Positions 46,901-55,519 of a stretch of DNA of 64,000 nucleotides are shown piece after piece. Origin of the DNA: Takakia lepidozioides (taxonomy: Eukaryota > Streptophyta > Takakiopsida > Takakiales > Takakiaceae); contig CM060731.1 of NCBI GenBank assembly GCA_030704615.1, positions 58,694,756 through 58,758,755 of the forward strand, read 5' to 3'. Under the pieces are notes generated by a model. That model saw nothing but the letters and a program-made list of their open reading frames with translations, had not been told where the DNA came from and did no database searches. How positions within the stretch are numbered: position 1 is the first letter of the stretch; every line of letters begins with the position of its first letter. The position numbers were made by a program, and so were the translations under genes.

Positions 46901-48593
46901 TCATTGGGGAATTTGTGGTGTCCAGCCGCATGGTCCCTACTGTGACTGGACATCTTCGTTTTCCGACCTCCTCGAATGGAATAGTTGAGTTGCGCCCCGA
47001 GCTTTGAATCTTCTTTTGTTGGGGCAGTTAAATGTTGTATGTTCTTCTTCTTCTCCGCAACAGAGGCATAATCCATTCGAGCGCCGTCTTTGTTTTTCTT
47101 GTGGCGTCAATTGCTTGAATCGGACAACATTAATCTGCAAAAGATCACTACCAGATGTCTGATGGATCGTTGTGTTTGGTGCCGTAGTAGCAGCGGCATG
47201 ATGCGTCGTCGACCATCCAGATCGTTTCTTTTGACGTCTTTCGAACCAGCGATTTTCACATGCAATGATTTGGATGATGAATTCGCTCATTGTGCTCACG
47301 TTTGGCATTTTCAGCAACAAATCTTTTACATCTTATTTTAGTCAACATCGAAACTTACTAATGAGGCTCTTCTCATTCCAATCGAAGTTGTACGCAAGTT
47401 GTCGAAATTTGGCAGCATAAACAGAAGTAGGACGTGTTCTTTGTCGAAGATTTTACATTTTTGTCTCTGCAACTCTCTCTCTCTATCATTCTCTCCAAAC
47501 GTTGCAGTGAACTCGGACATGAACGCTTCAAAATTATATAGTAAATGCGAATTTTTTTCTAATAGCGGTGCAAACCAAGATAGGGCAGTGCCTGATATAA
47601 GGGTGCCCACGAATCCCACTTGAATACCTTCATCGGGGTAGCGTTGTGGATGTAGTTGTGGGAACAATCGTACTTGTTGAATAAAACCGCGAAATCTTAA
47701 TCTCGTCCCATCAAATTTCTCAAGCATGCTGATCTTTGGTTCTCTCGTAATCTGTTGAAGATGAACAGTTGCAGTAGGGACTCGTATGATTGAAGATCCA
47801 TTGTTCAACTCCTTTAACTCTGAAATTTGTTGTTGCAAATTGTGGAGAGCGTTGCCAAGATCTTGAGACTGATCAGCTTGTAATTGGGCAGTAGAGGTAC
47901 GAAGTTCTTGCATCTGGAGCTGAAGACTCTGCAATGTGGCGACCATTTCCACAAATATGCCTTCCATCTAACTAATGAACAAACTTTAGTCTCGCCAAAC
48001 TGTCAAGGACGAGAACATGACTGAACGCAAACAATATATCAGACTACAGGTACAAGACTAGACAAGAAGTCAAGGTCGGCGTGGCCGTATGCACGATGAG
48101 TAAATAAGAATCAAGATAATCTTTATAACAATGAACAAGAGTACAAGATATTGAAACACGACTTGAATATTGGAATGCTGGAAACTGGACTGAAGTACCA
48201 GATATTGGGAACTGGGCTAGAGTACTAGAAACTGGAAACAAGAGTAGCTTGAACTGGTATTGGCAAGACTAAAGAATGTCCAGTCTCGTCTCCTATATAT
48301 ACTGGCTACTAGGAAGTTCCCTAAGAAGCTTCTCCAATGGAGGTTTCTTGATGGAGAAGTTTCATTAAACAAACATTTCTTGATGGGGAAGTTTCCTTAA
48401 AAAGAAGCTTCATGAGCATTTTTCCAAGTTACTCTCGGTAATTTGATAAATTCCCAATAAAGTCCTGGTAACTAATAGTAATTTATGGTAAATCATAAAA
48501 TCACGATAAATCATGGTAACTTTTGGTAATATGATAACTTGGTAACTTCTGGTATTTACTCCTGATAAGTTCGTCTGGGCTATGTCCGTGACA
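43920..48593 (-). mobile_element. Degenerate Ty3/gypsy LTR retrotransposon, 3' end truncated
   Basis: Read on the minus strand. LTR 48593-48001. Gag from 47967 with a coiled-coil-like start and FVGTLISGTALSWFAPLLEK. A zinc knuckle near 47070 (CLCCGEEEEHTTFNC). Protease at 46931-46536 with LLDSEASACFID, where the usual catalytic Asp-Ser/Thr-Gly has Glu for Gly. Reverse transcriptase at 46223-45981 ([20 protein letters not shown]) and 45854-45498 (FGDFVVIYLDDILIFSQ-type block with the YLDD catalytic site). A degraded RNase H region at about 45480-44900. Integrase at 44517-44290 (SMDFITDLPISKTTDSILVI) and 44196-43924 (WTDLLPLVEFAYNNTIHSST). Many stops and frameshifts interrupt it. No second LTR is found at the low-coordinate end, where a GC-rich repeat begins. 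Confidence 0.9.
48001..48593 (-). repeat. 5' LTR of the Ty3/gypsy element, 593 bp
   Basis: On the minus strand it starts TGTCACGGAC and ends GTCCTTGACA, the TG...CA form with imperfect 10-bp terminal inverted repeats. A TATATATAG box lies about 295 bp into the LTR (around 48295). Inner flank on the minus strand is GTTTGGCGAGACTAAAG, the probable primer-binding position; it does not match the common initiator-Met form. Confidence 0.8.
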
Positions 48594-48890
48594 GGCTTTT
48601 ACAGACAAAAAGTGGTCGTTGCATTACAGAGAGCTCAAGCAATGGTCATTTTACATCGGGCGGACGTAGCTGGATCGGCTTCATCCCACCTCCGATCATG
48701 GCCTCCGTCGGGAGATTAAGCATTCATTACAAAGGCCGAAGGTTTTGGCCCCGTAACAAAGGGTCTCAGGAGCTGGATGGTTCTGTCCTGCGATCGAAAC
48801 GTATTATTAACAGAGGATGATGTAGGACAATCAATCCAGCATACCAAAAAAGGCATAGCAATTTTATTTTATTTTATTATTTTCATTCAG
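48594..48890. other. Flank of the LTR element, nothing recognised
   Basis: No gene, RNA or repeat was recognised. Because mitochondrial-type sequence follows, part of this stretch could belong to the same organelle-derived insert. Confidence 0.3.
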
Positions 48891-49330
48891 CTTTTCTCGA
48901 CCGCACTGTGACACATAGAGTCAGGGTTGAAACAACACGAAACCTCAGTCCAGGCCACTTGCAAGACATCCATATCCGACGAATAAACTACGTGTGTTTC
49001 GCGGATGATTTTCCTATTGGAGTATTTAATTCATGAGCTCTGGCAGAAAGGATACGTGATTTGGTTACACGATTTATTGAAGTGCGGCTTGAGCTTGGGC
49101 TTAACCTAGATAAGACCCTAATAACCCGAGCCAAAAAGAAGAAGATTCATTTCCTTGGATATCTATCTTACTAGTCGCAATTCGGAATATACCTATAAGT
49201 TTGGTCGACGATATGGAGGCAAAATGATAACAATATGAGGAAGAATCCATCGATCTAGTGGGCTTAGTTAACTTGTCGATATGCAGAAAAAAAATTATGA
49301 AACGTCTTGGCTGCAGGGTAGATAATACTA
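48890..49330 (+). pseudogene. Group II intron maturase (reverse-transcriptase) fragment, mitochondrial type
   Basis: The plus strand reads RRINYVCFADDFPIGVFNS (catalytic FADD at about 48998-49009), a stop codon, ALAERIRDLVTRFIEVRLEL and GLNLDKTLITRAKKKKIHFL, then GYLS and a stop at about 49171. After a frame change TSRNSEYTYKFGRRYGGK follows, and a Lys-rich KKIMKRLGC near 49285-49320. The ADD block followed by an ELNLDKT..LGY block is the signature of group II intron-encoded proteins, as found in plant mitochondrial introns, and differs from LINE and LTR enzymes. Stops and shifts show decay. Nuclear transfer of mitochondrial DNA is the likely source. Confidence 0.7.
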
Positions 49331-49599
49331 TTAAATTCACCACCGGAGAGTCGAGATCAGAGATGGTGCGAACATTGCAGTTAGATGGAGGTGCACAACC
49401 CATGTGTCGCATCCCTTTGGCCTCTGTTCAGCCAACAAATTATATATATATATATTTGGTAACCGTTCGATGGTGATACGATGTACTGAGTGGAGTGTCT
49501 TTTTATGGAGTTCATTTTTAGGGAGGTAATGCTCTTTTGCCGCTGCTGCCAAAGCATTCACTATCTATTAGCCTGGAAACCTGAGCTCCACAATCATCT

Positions 49600-50275
49600 T
49601 AGTAACCACAGAGACTGAACACAAATTGCAGATTTCAGCAAACATGTATCTATGTAAGGTCTGCAGTCTGAAATGTATCTATGTAACAGTGAGATTACCA
49701 GTTTCCCTTGTGATCTCATAGTCATCCCCACAAGACTCTCTGGCACTTTCTATGCAATCACAAGGGCTGAAAATGCTATGGCTGAACTCTGCCTTAGCGA
49801 CTGTCAATTAATTTTATTGCAAACCATTTGGCCTCTACTATATCCTAACAAACATTGCACGTTATGCTATTCCCAACCCCCTCAGGTGGACACATGGCCA
49901 CATCTTCTTCTCCACTGTAAACATCCCATTATCCATGGACTTCACATTACTCGACATAATCAAGGAGTTTGACAACTCCATAAACTTCTTCTCACACACC
50001 CTAAAATTAGATGGTACAACCTCATTAATGTAGGCACATTTCAGGGTAGGCCACCGGAATACACGATACCTTCATGGTTGTTACCGTGTACATACGTCAA
50101 CCACCCATGCCTCTGTCTGACAAGATTATATCCAGATAATCTTCTTGTCCAAGGACTCCCCATCTCGTCGGTAGCACCAACATGCCCCCAACCTCCCTCA
50201 CTATTCACATCATTGAATTTTCTTTCTGTCATGAAAAGATCCCGATCAATCCATTATGTTCAAACATGAAAATAT
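49600..50275 (+). mobile_element. Non-LTR retroelement C-terminal fragment
   Basis: One plus-strand frame gives HCTLCYSQPPQVDTWPHLLL, HCKHPIIHGLHITRHNQG, the zinc-binding C-terminal arrangement (Cys-x2-Cys, His, Cys) of a reverse transcriptase that is not the family at 17.6-21.1 kb. After a frame change at about 49970 it continues with INVGTFQGRPPEYTIPSWLL, PCTYVNHPCLCLTRLYPDNL and a tail to about 50268. The N-terminal enzyme is missing. A TA microsatellite lies upstream (49441-49455). Confidence 0.6.
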
Positions 50276-50324
50276 GAGCCTCTAGTTCTAGCCCTTCGTC
50301 AATACGGATGGAGCGACGTTACGG

Positions 50325-51765
50325 CGTGACTAGTGAGACGTGCGCTGTGAGCGCACGGTCATGCTGGGCTGACGTGGCGTGAGCCCACGCTCAGGCCACG
50401 TCAGCGTGACCAGATGCCATGCTAGCGTGAACGAAAGCCATGTCAGCAAATGCCACAGGACTGATGGTCGAAGAAAGAGTACCTATTTCTGTTGGACCTA
50501 TAACCGTGGGAATAGGTATGTAAAGTATGATGAAATTAGACCCCATTATGAAAGAAAAACACATGGCTTCAAAGAATAGGTAAGACTGTCAAGTGCTAAC
50601 CTATGCTACATATTGCAAACAAGACGACACCATTTTGAGCAGCAATTGCAAGAAAAAAAAACAAAAAAAATATCCCCTGAAAGTGGTGGGCGACACCGCA
50701 CACCACTTTCAATGGCATCTGTAGGCTAACAAATCCCACAACAAAAACCTAAAAAAAACCCCCGAAAGTGGTGTGCGGCATAAACCCTAAACCCAGTGGT
50801 ATCTGCGGGAAATAGAAAACACAAAAACAAATAACCCTAAAAAACCCTAGAAAGTCTAAAAAGCCTACAAGAAACCCCCCCAAAAAAAGAAAAACCCCTC
50901 AAAACGGGTGTGCGGCACCGCACTAAAAAAAATCCCTAAAAAACCCTCCCAAAAAAAAAAAAAAAACCCCTGAAAAGTGGTGTGCGGCACTGCACACCTC
51001 TTTCAGTGGCACCGCACACTAACAAAAAAACCCCTAAGAAAACCTTAAAAACCCCAAAAAATAAAAATAAAAACTCCTAAAAACGGGTGTGCGGCACCGC
51101 ACACCTTTTTCAATGGCACCGCACACTAAAAACAAACCCAAAAAACCCAAAAAACCCTTAAAAATACTAAAAACCCCAAAGAAAGAAAAAAAAAAAATCC
51201 TGAAAAGGGGTATGCGGCACCGCACACCTCTTTCAGTGGCACCGCATACTAAAAAAAACCGCAAGTAAACCCTTAAAACCCCCAAAACAAAAAAAATCTC
51301 ACTTTGAATGGCATCTGCGGGGAAAATAAAACCCCCCTAAGAACCCCCTAAGAAAACCCTAGAAACCCGAAAAACAAGAAAAGATTCAGTGGTATTTGCT
51401 GGAAAAAAAACCCTAAAAACCCTAATGAAACCCTAAGCAAATCCTAATTATCCATCCACTATAACACCTTCCCCGTAATTATTAATCTTCATTGTGCCCA
51501 CTGTCAATATCGGTTGGATGCTTAGCAACTATTCTCTTCATATAACCTTATCAGTGGCATGCCTACGGGGACATCGTGTCCGGGGTTATGGGTGCCATCC
51601 GCGAAATTGCGTACAGTATTTTTTTGCAAAATCTTGGGGCAGCACTGCTCCCGTGAGCACAGGCTCACCGCTCACGATCTAGCATCCCTCCCCCTCGGAC
51701 AATCATCACCGCTGGTGTCAGAGGGGGAATTCACTATCACCATGTCTACTCCTAAAAGAAAACCT
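50325..51765 (+). mobile_element. Possible LTR plus leader of a truncated retroelement, carrying a second palindrome array
   Basis: The left part (50325-50450) is rich in GTGAGC, CGTGA and TGACGTGG words and contains ACCTATAACCGTGGGAATAG (from about 50497), similar to GCCTATAGCCGTGGGAAAAG at 3336-3355 of the first hairpin-array element. The right part (51650-51710) has GTGAGCACAGGCTCACCGC and TAGCATCCC, also similar to the end of that element (about 4845-4905). Directly after, CTGGTGTCAGAGG (51712-51724) resembles a plant primer-binding site, and ATGTCTACTCCTAAAAGAAA, opening at 51742, looks like a gag start that stops after nine codons. This suggests an LTR followed by a deleted body. No second LTR was found. 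Confidence 0.4.
50680..51260. repeat. Array of GTGTGCGGCACCGCACAC palindromes spaced about 80-135 bp
   Basis: Near-palindromic GGTGTGCGGCACCGCACACC units or variants occur near 50687, 50766, 50902, 50978, 51084 and 51210. Most are paired with a downstream CA(A/G)TGGCACCGCA(C/T)ACT word. Spacers are runs of A and ACCC (CCCTAAAAAACCC type). No coding capacity. Confidence 0.75.
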
Positions 51766-52430
51766 TAAACCACCTCAGCAATATACCACCCCCCCCTATT
51801 ACAAACATTGCAGCTGACGGCCATCACTTCACTAACAGCCATTATCCTCAACAAAAGGAAGATTGAAAGTGACCAGCTTGCCGCTTAGTAACTGGTTCTT
51901 GTTACCATAGACCCCCCCACACCCACCCCAAAGAGGCAGTACTACCCACACGAGGAAGAGGCTCTTATTTATGCTAGCTTCGGCTGGCATCATATATGTA
52001 CTGGAGAACGGGCCGTGTTTGGCCGATTCTGCCCTGTAAGCGGCCTTTGGGCGAGTCCTATGGCCGCGCACGGGGCAGAGTCGGCCAACACGGCTTGTTC
52101 CCCAGAGGATATAAAGGGGGCGAGCCTCAAGGGGAGGCGGATGGGTTGATGGCTGATGACGTGGGCCTCAGGGGTAGGTCTGCCGTCCGATGTGCGTAAT
52201 CGGCCATCCCTGCCGATTCTGCCCTGGGTGGCCGATTCGGCTTGAGAATTAGGCCGACAAAGTGGCAAAACCCGCCACACCTGCTTTTAACGTATATACA
52301 TTGCAAACCATGGGAACTTCAGTGATCCCGATCTCCTAGCTTTCAAGTTTTCACGGCCCTGAAACTGTTCGCAGTGCCTGCGAGTTGCTCTGGCAGAGTA
52401 GGCATCTCCTGACCTGCGTGGGATCCGGAA
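51766..52430. repeat. Region of GGCCGATTCTGCCC inverted repeats upstream of the PPR cluster
   Basis: CCGTGTTTGGCCGATTCTGC (about 52012-52031) is nearly the reverse complement of GGCAGAGTCGGCCAACACGG (52074-52093), making a stem of about 20 bp with a 42-base loop. Further partial copies are at 52210-52250 (CCGATTCTGCCC, GGCCGATTCGGC). No gene is supported. From 52436 a GA-rich tract leads into the first PPR gene. Confidence 0.6.
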
Positions 52431-52435
52431 GCTTG

Positions 52436-52463
52436 AGAGAGAGAGAGAGAGTGAGAGAGAGAG
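52436..52463. repeat. (GA)n microsatellite in the probable 5' leader of the PPR gene
   Basis: GAGA-repeat tract ending about 35 bp before the proposed ATG at 52498. GA/CT tracts are common in plant promoters and leaders. Confidence 0.7.
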
Positions 52464-52497
52464 GGGCGAGCAGGCTGGAAGTCTCCGGAGAGTCGGC

Positions 52498-54729
52498 ATG
52501 GTCACTTACGCACTGCGTCGGAGCCGTGCAGGCTCAAATATGTCCTTAACCGTCAGCCGCTACTACACCCATTTTGGTCCAAGGAGTTCAGATGAGGGTC
52601 GTGAAAGGGCTTTGGAGGAAAGTGAGCATGATGGGGAGCATTGCGCTTGTTCATCGGCGCCTTCGGAATCTTCTGCGCCATCTGGGATTCCTGGTGTGTA
52701 TATGTTACCAATTCCGTCAATTAGATGTTTGTGTGTGTGCATATGTGCGTGTTAATGAGAGAGACTAGAGACCACCTAAAACTTTGGGTCTACTTCAAAC
52801 CAAAATCCGTAACTAGGAGTTTCACGCAGGTTGGCAGGGTTGCATCAGGGACAAATGTTTGTTGGACATCAGACTGGGGGCTGGGATATCGCCTCCAGGG
52901 TGGCCAACACTTCTGAAAGACAGCCTACAGAGAGAGCTGCGAAGATTACGAGTGGGGATGTCAGGATACTCTGTAAGGAGGGAAGACTGAAAGAGGCGCT
53001 GCACATTCTGGAAAAAGGAGGCGTTCTGGCAGATTCTAATACTTATGCCTGTCTTTTGCTGGCTTGTATCAACAGGAAAGCCCTATCAGAGGGGATGCGG
53101 GTGCATGCTCACATTAGTCGAAGTGAATTCAAGTCAAACATTTTTGTAATGAACACCCTTGTCAACATGTACGCAAAATGTGGGAGTATGAATGATGCGC
53201 GTCAAGTGTTCGACAACATGGCCAAACGAGACGTGGTCTCATGGAATGTGATGATGGCAGGATATGCCAAGCTAGGGAATGCTCAGAAGGCTTTGCAAGT
53301 CTATGAGCAAATGCAATTGGCGAGGGTGATGCCCAACAGGGTCACTTTTATTTGTGTGCTCAATGCATGTACCAGCCTTGGAGCCTTGGAAGAGGGCAAG
53401 CATATCCACGCAAATATCATGGAAGCTGGAAGTGGATCACACATAACTCTTGAAACAACACTCGTTGACATGTATGCTAAATGTGGGAGTGTACAGGATG
53501 CACGGAAAGTGTTCGATAAAATGGCCAAGCGAGATGTGGTCTCATGGAATGCAATGATTGGAGGGTATTCTCAGCATGGTCATGGTGGAGAAGCTCTCAA
53601 GACCTATATGCAAATGAAACAAGAGAGGGTTCCACCTGACAAGGTCACGTTTATTTGCGTGCTCAATGCATGTGCCAGCCTGAGAGCCCTGGAAGAGGGC
53701 AAGCGGATCCACGCGGACATCTTGAAGGCTGAAATTACACCATACATTATTCTGGACACAACCCTTGTCGATATGTATGCCAAATGCGGAAGTATAAAGG
53801 ATGCACGTCAAGTGTTCAACAAAATAAGTCAACAAAATGTGGTCTCTTGGAGTGTGATGATTGCAGGATATGCTCAGCATGGGTGTGGTGGGGAGGCCCT
53901 CCAACTTTTTGAACAAATGCAACAGGAAGGCGTGAAGCCCGACAGGGTCACATTCATTTCTGTTCTTAATGCATGCGCCAGCCTCGGAGCCCTGGAAAAG
54001 GGCAAATGGGTCCATGCTGACATCATGAAAGCTGGGATTCTGCCAGACATTGTTTTGGAGAATACCCTTGTTGACATGTATGCCAAATGTGGGAGCATAG
54101 AGGATGCGCATCAAGTGTTTGTTGGAATGGCTAAACGAGATGTGGTCTCGTGGACAGCATTGATCGCCGGATATGCTCTGTATGGATGTGGCAGGGAAGC
54201 CCTTCAACTATTTGAAGAAATGAAATGGGAAGGCTTGAAGCCGGACTGTATCACCTTCACTTCTCTTCTCTCTGTGTGCAGCCATGTGGGCCTAGTGGAT
54301 GAAGGGTGTCACTACTTTGATTCCATGAGTCGAAACCATGGCCTCACACCTACAATGGAGCATTTTGGCTGCATGGTGGACCTTCTTGGCCGTGCAGGGC
54401 GGTTGTTGGAGGCAGAAGACTTTGTCAACAAAATGCCAATAAAACCGAATGCTTCGGTGTGGGGGGCCTTGCTTGCTGCCTGCAGAGTTCATGCTGATGT
54501 GGAAATAGCAGAACGGGCTGTAAAATGCCTGCTTAAGCTGGATTCACAGCAAGCTGCAGTAGCTTATTCTCTGCTAGCAGACATCTATGCTGTGGCTGGC
54601 AGGTGGGATGATAAATCAGAAGTCATTAAGATGATAGGTGTAATGCATAGTTGCCAGGAGAGGAACAATCTGGTGTGTGTTTGCTGCCAAAGACTAATTT
54701 CATCTGTGATTCATGGAATTCTTTGCTGA
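52498..54729 (+). CDS. PLS-type PPR protein lacking a DYW domain (PPR gene 1)
   Basis: Pentatricopeptide repeat proteins bind RNA in mitochondria or plastids, one repeat per base. A two-exon model fits: exon 1 52498-52693 (MVTYALRRSRAGSNMSLTVS..., basic and Ser-rich, a plausible organelle-targeting start), intron 52694-52837, exon 2 52838-54729, phase consistent, 695 residues. The junction gives SGIPG-LHQGQMFVGHQTGG; the QxFVGHQTGG leader recurs in PPR gene 2. Repeats follow as about five P-L-S sets: TFICVLNACTSLGALEEGKH, LVDMYAKCGSVQDARKVFDK, MAKRDVVSWNAMIGGYSQHG and so on. Then comes an E-type region with DLLGRAGRLLEAEDF and VWGALLAACRVHADVEIAE. After AGRWDDKSEV the sequence departs from the family and stops. 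Degraded DYW codons follow downstream (54650-54870). Confidence 0.85.
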
Positions 54730-54870
54730 GCTGCAAACATAAATAGACCATGCAGATGACAGCTGTGAGCTTGCACACGGCTTGTATTGCATGCACCACA
54801 GTGAAAAGCTGGCTGCCACCCAGGACGCCTATGAAACAACCTTTTGGTTTGTGGTGATTGCTGGTCTGCA
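54650..54870 (+). pseudogene. Eroded E+/DYW domain downstream of PPR gene 1
   Basis: After the frame of PPR gene 1 is lost, scattered matches to the DYW part of the intact gene at 61.4-64 kb continue in order: TTTGCTGAGCTGC (for HAELKRL), CTTGTATTGCATGCACCACA followed by GTGAAAAGCTGGCTGCCAC (for the LCHHSEKLAIA zinc-binding and catalytic block), and CCTATGAAACAACC. Frames are broken several times, so this is a decaying domain. Confidence 0.65.
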
Positions 54871-54879
54871 CAAAGATTG

Positions 54880-55519
54880 TTTGATGAGCTGGTATTTTGA
54901 GGTTCCTATATTGCATTTCAACTATTTTTAGGCCTCGAGGATAAATGGAGAACGATGTTTCACACACTGATGCTTGCATGATGGCATCTTCTTGATCGCA
55001 CACATGTTGTTCAGAAATTCAAGGTCTGGGTCTATTTGGGTCTATTGGGAAAACACAATTCAAAATTGTAAGTCTTGGATATCTCTGATTCCCCTCCACA
55101 ATCTAGACTGCTCTTACATGTCACCATTTCTGCCTTCACCCAAGGATGTTAACATGATTCTCAATTCCCAGGCATCAGACTGGCATTTCACTGTTCCAAC
55201 CCCCCGCCATGTAGGCCTGTCCACCTTAAAGCTCCTGGGGCACAACACTCTCGATCCTAATCCTGGCTCCATGGAACATTAGCTGATATAGAAAATGTTG
55301 GTTTGTTTAGCGACAGCCAAAGTGCCAGGGCAGGTTGTATATTCTTTCAAAGGTCTTCTCTTTCTGAGCATGGAAGGTTTCTGGGACTTGAGCTGTGGTT
55401 ATCAATTGCGGCAATAAGGCGTTAAAAGAAAAGGCCTGACAGATGCAGTGTCTATGAAAGACTGAAGGGACTGAGATTTACGATACAATTGGGTGCAAGG
55501 CTGTTTAGAATGCACGCCA
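54880..55519. other. Spacer between convergent PPR genes 1 and 2
   Basis: The two genes end tail to tail about 790 bp apart. No credible gene or repeat was recognised in the spacer. Confidence 0.4.

Noticed and set aside
52831-52854. Start of PPR gene 1 at a TTG codon
   Set aside because: A two-exon model with ATG at 52498 gives consistent phase and a shared intron position with PPR gene 2.
53542-54207. 221-codon minus-strand frame inside PPR gene 1
   Set aside because: It is the antisense shadow of the PPR repeats; similar antisense frames occur across all three PPR genes.
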